Notes: generated from the letters alone by a model not told the origin. Positions 49,197 through 62,030 are shown, counted from the stretch's first letter. The stretch: DNA of 64,000 bases from Euonymus europaeus (GCA_963580455.1 OY756964.1:5952001-6016000); one strand, 5' to 3'. A program made the numbers and translations.

Positions 49197-51706
49197 ATCA
49201 TGATACGACCAATACAGTCTCCTCTTTGCCTCCTAAACCACAATTTATTAGCTCCATCCCACCTCCAGAATGAAGGAAATTCAACATATAGTAGGCTTCT
49301 TGCATCTTCATTATTCGCATTTGTAAACATCCATTCTGTCAACATTGTTTTTTCTATACCTGGGCGCTGCATTATCTGATGGACATTGACATCTCCTCTA
49401 AAGATAATGTTGTTCATTAGTGGTAGATGTATTGCCAAGCTTTCTACATTTGGGAACTTGAAATGAATATGGAATTCAAAGATTCTCCAGCTTGATTCAT
49501 AGGGGGCTACATACCGACAATCTACATAACATCTTATCTCATCAACAACCGGTGGCTCAGAGCTTGATCCATCAGCACTCTTATGGGGCACATCTTGCAG
49601 CAAAGCTCTGGTCCTATCAGGTCCTTTGTTTACATACTTGAACAAATATTTTATAGCCCTAGAACGATTACACCATTCAACATTAACATGAGCTTCATAT
49701 TTAAGAAGGAGCCCCTTATTATAAGGGACGATGAATCGGTTGTCTAACTGCACACCAGATTTGATGATTGATCTATTTTCATCTCTTCTCCTATACACTG
49801 CAAATCCATCCTCACCAACCACAGTTGTTGGATGGTATGCCTTTGGGAAATGTTTGATACATTTCCCATTTTTCATACAAGGTGCTTTAGGGTTTCCTAC
49901 ACCGCATGGACCATGAAGCATAAATTTTGAAACTATTGCATGTAGAGCAGGTTCTTCTTCCTGGATAGGAATTTCAGCACAGATTATTTGATCTATATCA
50001 GCAGGGGTAGGATATTTGTTGTTCTCATGTAACCAAACTATTATGTGGACGTGTGGTAGACCTCGTTTTTGGAATTCAACAGTGTAGATGGCACCTATCA
50101 CAATCCCAAAGTAGCTTCCTTTCTTAATGTCATCAATAAATTCATTTAACTTCATATGGAATACCCTTGATATTATGTCAGGTCTGTCCTCTGGTTTTTG
50201 GCCTGGAATAAGTGATAATGCGCTCCGAATTTCCACCCAGTGTACATTACAAGTGAATGTGATGAATAAATCTGGATTTCCACGAGACCGACAAATTGCC
50301 ATAGCATCGTGATAATTTTGAATCATATAGCGCGGGCTACCTGTGAAACTTGATGGCAAAATGACTCGTTGTCCCACAGAGTTTGATTCAGCATCTCCTT
50401 TAAGAAAAGCATCTTGCAACCCCTTGTAAATTTCTGACCGATGATGGTCTTGCTGATGTTTGAAGCGGATATAACGCAACCTCTCATCCTCAATTGAAGT
50501 GAACGCATCGACAATATATTGTTGAAATAGTTTTCCGCCTCTAACCAACAACCACCCGGTGTGATCCCTTTGCTGGAGCATATAGGAGTAGTATTCACGC
50601 CTGGTAACATGACCCCTTTTTATCCCACTGCTCCCTGAACCTAGTCGATATTGCATGTTTAGTTGATATCCATCTTCCCCATATGGAAATAAAAGTGGGT
50701 ATTGCATATCCATGAATGAAGGATGCAAATCACTTATACGTTTCAGCTGCCTAGATTGATGCTCAACCACAATATCACGACCCTGATCCGTTATTCCAAT
50801 ATCTCCAACTATCAATGCTGCCATTTCAGGTGCAGATGGACCATTGTATTGCAGACCATCATCTCTATGTTTGGTAGATAATGTCAATGATACGGAACGC
50901 AATTCCCCAGCAACAAAACGGTCTCTAGCCATCCTAAATGCAAGCACAAGCTGGTTAACTTTGTCAAACATATCAATTAGTTCTTCAACCACTGTTTCAT
51001 CGACCTTGTCACTAATAATGTTTCCAGTGATAGCCGAAATTCTATTAGAAACCTCATTATCAGTGTCATACACATAAAGTTGAGCAAAATGTGGTTTCTC
51101 ACCCTCTACTGGAAGTAGAGACCCGATGAGATGGTGGTTTTGACCCTTGAGCTTGAAAACATAAGGGCCCTGGCCTTTATTGATGTCCCTATCCACCTTG
51201 CCCCCAATTGAAGTAAATGAAAACATGGAATTGTAAAGCCTGATTTGATCACGAAATAGCTTTGCCCTATTAGTTCCATTGTAGTCAAACAAATCTCTCA
51301 AAAGCATGGGAGGTTCTTGAACATCTGGTAGCCTAATGCGTCCTTGTCTACAGCAAAGTGAGAATATTGGTGTCTGAGTGCCTAGTGACTTTACTCTCTC
51401 TTCAAACCAGAAAAGAGCCCCGCAATGTTTGCAACTGTAAGAAGGAGATCCAAGGTTTAGCTGTGTATTTTCTACATCTGATATTGCACCATGAGAAGAG
51501 CGACGCTTCTTGGCGAGTGGAGGGCTGGAGGAATTATCTGATGCTCTTGACGAAGAAGCAACTGATTCAGTGGTTTGATGACAACGGGATTTGCTATCTC
51601 GTAGTATTTGTTTTCGCACACTTCTATTTTTCCTACTTGATTGGCCAATATCCATCCTAGAAATATAGCCATTAGCGTATAAAAAATTCATGATACTTGT
51701 GTACAA
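49163..51706 (-). pseudogene. Helitron Rep half (HUH endonuclease), frameshifted at its end
   Basis: Open frame of 847 residues. The likely start is either 51706 or the later ATG at 51655 (MDIGQSSRKN). An N-terminal zinc-finger-like part (CKHC at 92-95, CC at 118-119) is followed by the Helitron N domain (SFMDMQYPLLFPYGEDGY) and by the HUH nuclease: histidines 552 and 554 in GLPHVHIIVWL, and two tyrosines (687, 691) in YLFKYVNKG. This is the two-tyrosine arrangement of Helitron Rep, which nicks DNA and becomes covalently attached to it. After residue 840 the frame runs into a stop while the family sequence continues in the next frame (see the helicase half). No intron is needed to read through the domains. 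Confidence 0.95.
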
Positions 51707-53946
51707 TTAGCAGAATAATTAATTACAATGAGTGTACAATAAAAAAATACACACAAGATAGCAACATGCTTTTCCTAAGACACTTAACCATGTATTCAAA
51801 AACAAAAAGAGCAAGCATAATTCAATAAGCCATTGATTATGCAGCTAACAAACAAATAGAGCAGGCAGAATCCAATCAAGGAAATCTGGGAAATATTTTT
51901 CAAAACCAGAGAGGTCAATTCATGAAAACTCATGATTGTCCAGAGTTAATTTTTCAAAACCAGGGAAATGTCCACGGGCAGAGGCAAAATTTTTGGAGGG
52001 TATTAATCAAACTTCTGACTAAACAAAGAAGTAGCACTCAAGAAAACGATCACCTCAAGGACATAATTTTGGTTGCACTCGAAGTCTCGAGAAAAGCCTG
52101 GAATTGCCTCTAACTATTTAAAGAAACTGAACAGGGTTCAAAATCGACAGCTCCCATCCAGCTTCTATTCACCTAAATTGATGAATTATTTACCTACCTC
52201 ATCTCGCTCTAAAGCAACAACTGTTATTAAACAAATAGAGACGAAATTTGTGAATTGAAATAAGATGTATAATGTAATCTAGGTGTCTAGGTGTAAGTAG
52301 AGGCCTGAGAATGTAATCTAGGTGTCTGGAATTTATCCTCCAAAACCAGTGTAGATGAAGTAGCCTATAACTGCAAATAACATTCAAAGGTTTATGATCA
52401 AAATTAGCACAGGCAACGCAACCTTCTTGCAATTTTTATTTTCAAGTAGACAAAACTTAGATATATAAGTTCCAAGTAACAGGTCTTTAGACAAAACTTG
52501 CAGTTATGGATTCTGCTGCTACCAATTGTTTTGTGTAGGATGGGAACACCCAAGAAAGTAAGCAAAGGAAAAACAACTCAATTCGAAAGATGCACTAAAA
52601 CCCAAGTTTCTACTTATTTCAATTCTCAAATTGGTAAACTCTTTGTTTTTGAATCCATAAATTTATGTGAATTTCTGAATTAATCATAAATACATAATTC
52701 AACTTTAGGATATAACATGAGCGTACTCTTAAACAAAACAATACAAATTTCTGAAACATACTGGAATATTAGAGCAACAGATGGACCAGTAGGATCTATA
52801 ATACAAATCAACACATTTAATTTCAAGAGAGAACCATGTATCAAATATAACCAGAAATTCATAATAATTATTCAAAACAGCACCATAATTTACAAAACTA
52901 TATGTCGAGCGGCTCTTCATGAAGATAGCCTAATAAGGCATTAAGGCGGGCTTTGCAAGGTAAAGGAGGAAATGTAATGGGTTCCCGTGGAAAGAGGCTG
53001 ATGGGAAGAGGCATCAGATAAAGAAGAATGTGTAAAGGAAGAGAACCTTGCTTCGAGCCCCAGATCGGAGGCCGGGTCATAAACCAATAAGAATAGAAAA
53101 TTAGATATAAATAGATGAATATAGCTTCGAAGGAAGGATAAGAATAGACTAATAAGGTGGAAAAGAACTGCCCCATGAAGCAGGGGATAGCTGATTAACT
53201 CTAATAGCTGACACCAAGCTGTGGATGATGCTAACAGAATTATGCAAGATGGATATCATAATATATTTTTGAATCGTTTTTTAAAAGATACTAAAAAATA
53301 ATGCTAATATTGAAATAAAAATGACCATTTAACAACTAAGATACTCACAATATTAGTATGATGGAAATATATCACACAAAGTGGTCAGATAAATACTTGT
53401 GAAAAATTAGAAGCACCTAAAATCAGCAGTACAAATGGATTAGAAACTGAGGATGACGACACAAATAAACACAATCGTTATGATACAATTATACAACTGA
53501 GGAAAAAGAACTCGTATCGCAAGTATATCATAATGAAATTAATATGTGAGAGGCACAGGAAAGATATGAAACAAATCAAAGATTTTAAGTTCTAAAAATA
53601 GGGAGTGAAGAAACCAATAAGGCAAAGTACATAATTTCCCAAAGTATTTAAATCGTACATTTTGTGTGGCATGGCAAGGATACAGTCTGCTCAGGAATTA
53701 AAATTTAGGCAAATCAACTTTCTAAATTTAAGGAGGTGCATCGCTCGCAGTAAGCCTAAAAGTTCTGTGAATACTGAAATCCAAAAGTAAAGGATAGGGA
53801 TAGGAGGCTCGGCAATAAATCACTCTTTCTTTCTGAAAGTTGCTTTTATAATTTGAAAAATGGCAACATGTTCCTCTAAAAAAACATAGCATCAGTAAAA
53901 CAGAAAGAGATGCCAAAAACATAGCATCAGGACCCTAACATGGATT

Positions 53947-53949
<3 letters not shown>

Positions 53950-53979
<30 letters not shown>
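53950..53979. repeat. TA microsatellite
   Basis: Uninterrupted TA repeat of about 15 units. Confidence 0.95.
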
Positions 53980-53982
<3 letters not shown>

Positions 53983-55163
53983 GGAAGACAGAATCAGCAG
54001 AACAATCCATATATAAGAACAAAGGACATACAAAATAAGCATTTATATGAGGAACTACAAAATTTCAACATCTAAAAACAACAAGTTAACTACGTCAAGG
54101 AAGAAGGATGCATTATATTTAGGTACACAGAATCACCAAGAAAATAAAATACATAAGATCATCATACTAAAATCAGATTATAAACAGCAAACTAAAACAC
54201 CAAGAAAATAGCAACAAAGCCAGCATTATCACAGTGGGACAGTGGCGTAGTAATGGTAACAACGCATAAAATCAAAGAGACTAACAAAGTCACAACCTTA
54301 TGGCAAACAAAGTACCAAGACCACCAATGTCAAGGTGCAAGGAACTCACAGATGCACAAAAACGACAAAATACATTTAAAAAAAATGGTATTAACTATCA
54401 AGTTGTATATCCTAGGCATACAGTATGTATAATGAAGCGATACTGACAATGCACAAGGGTGGAAAAGAGTGCCGGTGGGATAAAGATCCTCAATCGGAGG
54501 CAAATAAACACAGCAACGAAATATGGAGACAGAGCAGCAGAACGAAAGTATTATCATATTTAATCGATGTCAGTTAATAACTTAATATCAGATCATGCAC
54601 CTTGTACTGAATTGAATCAGTCTTGGTAAAGGAATTGGAAAAATAAAAATGAACTATAACTTTGAACATACCTTGGTACTGCAAGAGCTGTTAAGACTGG
54701 ATAGAACAGAGTCGACTATAAATATGAGCTCGTGAAGCTTTTTATGTCGGCACCAAATATTTAAGACCCTTTCATCGTGCTGCTAGTAGGAGTATCATAA
54801 TCAGTCTTGAGGCCATCTCTTATTTAGTGATCCCAACAACAATTTAATGTGAAAATTTACCCAAGAAAGAAACTCAAATATTTAAGATCCCTTGAGGTTC
54901 AGTCATACCTGATAGTCGTCAAAATTGAATTGGCCTTACTTTCTTATCAGAATGCTGGTGATGAAGAACTCCTATCTACAAGGGTAGTGACAAAACTGCA
55001 AAAAAAAGAAACTAAAAATCGATTAAAACCCTGTGAGGGCTCCTTCTAAGATTCAAAATCAAAAACAACCTTTGCCGCACACCAACAAAAGACAAATGAA
55101 TGACCTAACTGAGAAATCACAAAAGTGAAAACGAAAGAGAATGGGAAAATGAGGAGCAGGAAC

Positions 55164-55261
55164 CTCAGGGAATGTTTTACACATCATAAAGTACAAATTG
55201 TTGTTGGTGATTCTGTCGTCAACATCATCAGGTCCATGAACTTCAAAGCTCAGCTCGAGCT
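55164..55261 (-). other. Unassigned exon-like block in the Helitron
   Basis: The minus strand has TTCTAG before and GAG-GTTCCT after a 98-base open block reading LSFEVHGPDDVDDRITNNNL and YFMMCKTFPE. The composition looks like real protein and the splice edges are plausible, so a further captured exon is likely. I do not recognise the family. Confidence 0.4.
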
Positions 55262-57419
55262 CTAGAATGACCATCAAAAGGATAATACGCGCATTGACAA
55301 AAGAGTACTAATCAATAAACGCAACTCGCTAAAATGGCAAAATGATTATAATTGAGACGGGAAAAATCAACAATCCAACTTACACAACAGAGAATGGCAA
55401 CGCTGGAGTTTGTAAAACAGCTCTGAAGAAAAAAGGTTAGTAATTAGACGAAATATGCGATTGTTTCTCAGATGCATTAACCAAACGAATCTAAGAAAGA
55501 CAAAATTAGTCAAAAGCATCATAAACATAAGCTAACCTTATATACTTACTCAACATCCTAATTGAACAAAAGAAACCTCTTAGAATAAGTTAAGTTCTTC
55601 TATAAAAATCAATATGAAAGGAATAATATAACATAAAGTCCATAGAGATAAATAGCTCTTAGAATATAGAAGTGCGAAAGCTGATGATAGCATGTACAAC
55701 TTGTGACTACTTACCATTTATAAAGAAAAACAATCAATAATGGGCCTGCAGTATGCAAATATGGAAAACATAGCTGAGGAAAAAGCCGACCTAATGAGAT
55801 CCCCACTCCAACAATAAGAAAGAATATGCTCATTTGCATTCAGACTTTCACTATTGACAATTTTCCTAAAAAAATCAGTGCAACCATCTTGAAGACAACA
55901 ACTCCGTAAAACTACAAGGAAAATATAAAGCACGTAAAGGAAAGGCATATCAATGATAAAGCAGGTAAATACAATGGCATTATGAGCCAGCAACTGATTT
56001 GCATCAACAAACAGTAATTACAAAATGCAAAACCGGGGCATAAAATATAACTGCATAAAAAATCAATACAGTAGGTACTAATGTGGGAAGTCATTCTACC
56101 TGCATCATATTTACACTAATGATGTGCCATATGTGCATTACAACAACATATTTACACTAATGATGTGCGCCTTAGAGGCTTAGATATCAATTATTAAAAG
56201 AAGTCCCATATATGCATTACAACAACAATTATATTAACATCAGAGGATATATACTTGAACCCAGTTTCGTTACATTAACAACCCAAAGGAGGGAGAGAGA
56301 GTACCCAGAATAAAGAGACATGAAAAATAGGAAAAGGCTCACAAGTCGTGGTCCTTATCGAGTGCCGAATGTAGGCATCTCCGAAAAAGTTGGTATGGAT
56401 CCAAAAGATGGATGACATTCTCACTAAAACTACTCTGCTAAAAGTTACAAAAGATGGTCCTAAACATCACTATGTCATCCCTCTTTGTAGTATTCCTTAT
56501 TAAAGTAAAACAGAGACTTTTGACATGAAGATAGCTGGAAATTTTATATTCTGAACTGAAAACATATATTACAAGTTGGGAATAATGAACCAAGAAGCAA
56601 AAGGCTTTTCTTTGCTGCAAAAGGCAACATCTACTCTATCGTCATCATCTACTACCACTACCATCTGAGATATAAATCCAAGGATGATTGAATGCAAAAA
56701 AAATTTACCTCAACAAAAAATTTACTAATTATTAACTTAAATTGATTTCTTGCATAAATTTCAGAGCTTGTATGTCACAGGTGATGCACAGTAAAAATAA
56801 TGCAAGAGATCATCCATTTAGAACGAACCTAGATTCAAAGGGAAGCTAGGATAGTGACGTGAATTTTTGACAGTTACAGCCATTGGGACAAATCTGTAGC
56901 AAGCTCTCTTATATCCACGAACTATATCTTGAACCTGCAAAACCCAAAATCCAAGAATGATTCAACGCAAAAAAAAATTATTTCAACGAAAAATTTACTT
57001 CAACGATTTGAAACTCTGCAAAACCCAAAATCTAAGGATTATTCAACGCAAAAAAAAATTACACCATCTCACACCCATCTCCCACCCAACTCTCAGGTGC
57101 GAAAGCAACAAACTATCAAAAAAAACCAACAAAAAAGGAGGAAGCCTCTCGGTTTCCGACAAATTTATGATCCTGCAATTCCCAGTAGATTAACCCTAAA
57201 CCACCATAATATTATAGTTTCTGCAGGCCAGGATATTTGGGAAGAACAAAGCAAGCAAGCAAGTTACTACTACAACCAAAAACGACAAAGAGGACGAAGA
57301 TAACATACCTGCAAAATTTATGTTTCATGTAGATGTTGAGCCCTGTTTAATCATAGATACAAAAAAAAATTCACAATTTGAGATTGACTGCTTATTGAAT
57401 ACCTTAAACAAGTTTTTAC

Positions 57420-58264
57420 CTTCGAGATTGCCAGAAAGATCTGAGAGACTCGTAGACAGAAAAGTTAATGGCTAAACTTGGCCCATTACCCTGCATCAGA
57501 TAAAGAATTGAACTCTGCAATTAATTGTAATCAATAACCTACATCAGAAGGTGTATCAACAACAAAGGCTGCTTTACTATTGAGAATAACAACTGTATAC
57601 CAATAATGTTGGTCCAAGTCCTTTATACAAGCCCCAAAACCCTTCTTCTCTGCAAATAGTATGAAATGCATGTGAAATGCCTGTGTAGTACATTGTCCTC
57701 TGAAAATTCAAAATTCAAATAAATTAAAACCAAAAATCGAACAAAAAAATGAATGAGAACTACTCGAGAACAAATGGAAACTGCAACCTATATCAATTAC
57801 CATATAAATGGTGCATGATAAAGTGATTAATAAGGTTAAAAATATGGGAAGTAACTAAGAAAGTTTGGAACTGCCGACCATTATGAAGAAAATAATATAA
57901 TGATCATCAAACACTCAAGATTGAAGATATCACCTGTGCTGCAAGGCGTGTCCTCACGAGGTCCAGTGGATATGCGGCTGAGGTGGCTGTTATTCCTGCC
58001 AACCCTCCACCAACAAAGTTCACAAAAAGGTCGGCACTTGCACTTCCCTTCTGATTTTCCAGGCCAAAAAACTGTCGCAACCACTGGAAAGAACAAAGGA
58101 AAATAAACCGATAGAAGCCTTTTCAAGGCTATAAATCCGTCAATGTTAAACAGCACCTAAAAAGGTTATCTCTGAAAGAAATCTGCACTTACACTCTTGT
58201 AGTTTTCATATGCATAGAAGTTAACTGAATTATACGGGAGACGATGAGCAATTGTGGCCAGATT
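57420..58264 (-). pseudogene. Captured four-exon piece of a mitochondrial carrier gene
   Basis: Four consecutive exons of a mitochondrial substrate carrier (SLC25 type), in order on the minus strand: 58264-58193 (NLATIAHRLPYNSVNFYAYE), 58083-57934 (50 codons, with GGGLAGITATSAAYPLDLVR and the carrier signature PLDLVRTRLAAQ), 57699-57601 (33 codons, with MYYTGISHAFHTICREEGFW, GLYKGLGPTLL), and 57490-57420 (GNGPSLAINFSVYESLRSFW, QSR). All keep AG acceptors and GT donors. Exons for the N-terminal repeat and the last third of the carrier are absent, so no transporter can be made. The best family resemblance is to plant adenine-nucleotide/CoA-type carriers. The piece sits about 0.6 kb from the Helitron 5' end and in its sense direction, so a chimeric transcript could include it. 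Confidence 0.88.
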
Positions 58265-59035
58265 GCATGAGCAATAGCGTCAGCGAGCAAGCAAGCAAGG
58301 AATCCCTGAGAAGAAGGCGCGAGAACCTGGCTGCAAAAGGAAAATCCCACTGTCAATCGGGTAGGTTTCAGGATGAAGGCAAAGTTAGAGGCAAAGGAAA
58401 CGTGGAAAGAAGAAGAAGCGAGAACAATAGATGAGCGAAGAAGCTAACACAGTGGGGAGAGTAAGAGGAAGAGTGACGACCACTCACCCAAACAAGGAAA
58501 CACAGCGGTGGAGGAGCACGAGGCAGCGAGAGCAGGAGACAATGCAGAGAATCGATAAATGATCGGAGAGGCGCAAACCTAGCTGATACGAAGCAGTCGA
58601 TTGGGTTGGTCGAGAGGAGGACAGTGGCAAACCTAGATTAAACAAAGCAGAGGAGGATCAAATCATGGGACGAAGGCACTCGCGCGGTTGGGATTACTCG
58701 CAGGACAAAGTCGGTCCTCTTACAGAAGAGAGCGCAGTGGGGGAGAAAGACACGCAGGGGTTTTTTGTGTGAAGAACGGTGTCGTTTTGCAAGCCCTTGC
58801 GTCCAAACTAGTCGCAACACTGTAGTTGGAGTCGCTGTACTCGCCAGGGGAGAGCTGTTTTTCATCCTGTTATATAGATATGTATTGATTATTACTAATG
58901 TGGCAGTTTATTTAAGACAAGACCTAAAAAAATTAGAACTTATTACAATGTAGAGTTTATTCTTGTTTGCAACCGATCCAAATTGAGATTGTAATTTTTT
59001 ACGACTACATGAAGGTTATTCTTATATGGATAGTG

Positions 59036-59520
59036 CTCGAGGCTCCTAAAAAGTGACTCTCATTATACTCTCAATTAATATGAAGTGTTGGATGTCAAGT
59101 TGACCCTATATGATATTTATAATCAATGACTAAAATACATGCCACATAGATTTGAGGATAAAATGAGGGTCATAGTTGGTGTGGATATAACTATGTTCTT
59201 CCTATATAGAGTATCATTAGAAAGACGTGTTACTTGTATTAGATAAAGGAACTTTATAATTTCCAAGAGTTTATAATTATCATTTAACGGTGTAGAATAA
59301 GTTTGACGTAAAAAATAATATAAAAGTGAGGTGTTTATGTGACGTGACGTGACATACCTCCCAAATTATTAGATGAGAATTGTACAAGAACGGTACACTC
59401 TAAGAATTGTAGAACCCTTGGATCCTATTATTACACTTTACAAGAGGCCAAACACTTTACATCAATTGAGGGCAAAATGAAGATCATAAAATGGGGTTCT
59501 CAAGTGTTTTCCTCAAAATT
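59036..59520. repeat. Possible MITE with long imperfect inverted ends
   Basis: The left end (GAGGCTCCTAAAAAGTGACT, then CTCTCAATTAATATGAAGTG) resembles the reverse complement of the right end (GAGGAAAACACTTGAGAACC, then CCCTCAATTGATGTAAAGTG). Matches extend about 60-70 bases with gaps. No coding capacity. Target duplication not determined. Confidence 0.45.
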
Positions 59521-61261
59521 AAGTTGGATACCAAATCCATATTTAATCATATTTTTTTTACTCTTTTTGATTTGATTCTGATATGTTTAGTATTCTAATT
59601 TTATTTTGTCAAATAATTTTTTTTAACAAGAACTCATTTAGAAGACTAGAAAATTTTCCACGCGATCTACTTGTCAATACAATCCCCTGCAAAACTGCAT
59701 CTTAACGATTTTAAATTTTAAAATGGGTGCTACTATTGGCACCCCAATTTTTGGGAGAGGTATTCTCACCACCAATCATTAAATCTAAATTTATTGATAT
59801 TAAAAATTTTAAAATTTTGTGAGTTAGATGTTTGATTTTCTCAATTTTTGTGGGATTTGATGTTTAATTCTCCCTGCCAAATTAGTATTCTCATACCCAC
59901 AATTGATTTTTACACCCCCACGATTTTTTCTCACCCCATATAAGATAAAAAAAATTAATTAACGACTCACACGAATTGAAAGCCTGATAATCAAATTAAT
60001 TGTGTTATAAATTTATAAAATATAAACTCATGAAATTTGTATAAGAATATGTCAATTTAGTGATAAAGTCATCTAACGACATCGATATTAATTTATTTTT
60101 TATTTTCTGCCACCACAGCAACTCCTTTTTTCGGTTTTATGTCATTTCTAATAAAAAAATGATTTAGTCTATAATAATTGAAAATTGATGATATACAATA
60201 TATAGATATTTAAATAGGAATAACAACATGAATATTTTTAGAAATACTTTAAAATGTATTTCATAACTTTTTTATTAAATAAATCATCTAATTAGATCTG
60301 ATGACGTCAAAAATCCGCTCAATTTGGATGACGTATCAGGATATGGCCGAGCTAGGTTTTCTCAGTCGATATTGCTATTCCAATGGTGGTTTCCTGCACA
60401 AACGAACAAACGTGAGCTACGAGTATGCCAAAGGTTGTTCTTTGTCGTTGATACTCCGATGCTAACATATAAGACTCCTGAGCACATAGCTGGGTGCTTT
60501 AGAAGTTGTCTATTAGACTGTAGAATGCGTTTGTTTACCTGGTGGAAATCCCTTTTTATAGGGTGGTGTTCTTCTTATTCTATTCGGGGTAAAATTCTTG
60601 CTTGAGAAGACTTCTTGTTAAAATATGAAACTACTCTTAGTAGTGAGAGAGTCCTTGTTGGTAAAGGAACTCGTTTTAGGGGAGTTCGTTGTACACCCCG
60701 AGTCATGCAAAGAAAGTGGTCAATGTGGCTTTTAAAACCAAGAAGAAATTCTATCAAAAAAAAAACACCAAGAAGAAATGCAGACTTGTCAAAACGTGGG
60801 AGATATGGAGATATGTGCAGTTAAGGAAAGATCAATTGCTCAGTATTATCAAGCAGTTGTGGAATCATGGGACACTTGTAAACTTGTATATAAGCCTAGA
60901 ATATAGATTTTAAACCTCCGATCAATCAATTACTCAAATTGAGCATGTAATTTCAGCTTATTAGCTTTTATCAATCATCGTTTACAATTCATTGTTTCTT
61001 GTGCTTGTGCCCTTCGGAGGACATCCTCTTTCTTGTTATTACACTCTTTTTTGGGACTTTGTTCTAGGATGTTTGTTCCTGCATACATTATTTGATTTCA
61101 TTTATTTGTGGTACTCAAATTTTGTCGCAAATAGGTAAACTGAGACTCGATTGAAACATTCAACTAAATTAAATTTAAAGCCAAAGCATACAATTCATTA
61201 CTAAAATACTCACCGCGTACAATTGTTAGGTTGGAATCGAATATGAGATCGTTCACATGAA

Positions 61262-61545
61262 ATTAGGGGTGACAAAAGTTTGGATTAAACCAAGTTTGGA
61301 CATAAATTGTATGTCCAAAATCTGGGTCCAAAACAAAATTTTCATTCAGTTTAAAATAGAGTTTGGGTACAAAGACAAAAAAAATTGTTTGATTAGTTTT
61401 CTAGAACCTAATTCAAATTTAATTATTGTCGGATTTACTTGTTCAGATTTAAACAAATCCGAATATGATCAATTAAGTACGTCTGAAATTCAAAAATCAA
61501 TTCGAATCCGAACATGCACATATTTCATAAATCATTCGCGTAGGA
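61262..61545 (+). repeat. Dispersed repeat, copy 2 (partner at 16030-16315)
   Basis: Starts near GGGGTGACAAAAGTTTGGAT and follows the motif order of 16030-16315, including TTAAACCAAGTTTGGACATA and GGATTTACTTGTTCAGATTT. Similarity by eye is about 70-75 percent. Same strand, 45 kb away. Confidence 0.6.
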
Positions 61546-62030
61546 TCCAAAACCTATGTTGCATGATTTAAAATCGACCCGAAACTGATTTTTTTTGCCA
61601 CCCTGTGGATGGAACCACAAAATAGCTTGTAAACCATTGGTCGAAAAGAAATATATGAAAAATACTCCATCTATGGTTGGTGTCCACTTTACCAAATACT
61701 AGTTTTGTTTTTCTAAATTGCTCTTTCAAACGGATTAGTTTTTTTTCAAGGACTCTATTAAATAGTTGTCTACACAATTAACTTGGTTTTATCAAATAAT
61801 AAACGTGCATGTTTTGGCCGTAAATAAATGCCCCCAAAAAAAACATGTGCATCCTTAAGGGTTTTGTTTAACTTTAATAAAGCCTCTGTTTTTATTGAGA
61901 ATTACTTATTTACCCTCAGATTTCGTGTAACCAGAGATTGGGTTAAAGTCAGTTACCATAGTTAAGACGAAGCTGACGTGTATATATATGTATGTATATA
62001 TATGTATGGGGATTGTTAACGCACATGTAC

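Larger units (their letters stand above)
51707..57419. other. Helitron 5' part, mostly AT-rich, with exon-like remnants
   Basis: No complete gene is visible in 5.7 kb. It has a TA microsatellite (53950-53979), a 98-base exon-like block (55164-55261) and a minus-strand block near 56935-56860 reading VQDIVRGYKRACYRFVPMAV after an AG. At 56932-57060 two near-identical stretches (AAAACCCAAAATC...ATTCAACGCAAAAAAAAATTA) form a short tandem duplication, with a related one near 56650-56720. Confidence 0.45.
42234..58878 (-). mobile_element. Large Helitron with Rep-helicase gene and captured host exons
   Basis: Read on the minus strand the element starts with TCTATATAACAGG at 58878, preceded by A, and ends with a GC-rich hairpin and CTAG at 42237-42234, followed by T. 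This A/T-flanked TC...CTAG layout plus a Rep-helicase gene in the same direction defines a Helitron. Length is 16.6 kb. It carries, all in the sense direction, exons of a mitochondrial carrier near its 5' end, the Rep-helicase gene (47174-51706), an FKBP exon and a triose-phosphate translocator exon near its 3' end. The Rep-helicase frame is broken twice, so this copy is probably no longer autonomous. I found no terminal inverted repeats or target duplication, as expected. That the two ends belong together is inferred, since nested insertions could exist. Confidence 0.78.
58879..62030. other. AT-rich intergenic DNA with repeat elements
   Basis: No supported gene. Contains an inverted-repeat element (59036-59520), a possible old LTR-like stretch around 60320-61060 with short unconvincing frames, and the second copy of a dispersed repeat (61262-61545). 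Confidence 0.4.

Noticed and set aside
60324..60605. A 93-codon plus-strand open frame
   Set aside because: No domain or splice context; it lies in DNA that looks like a degenerate LTR and is best left as intergenic.
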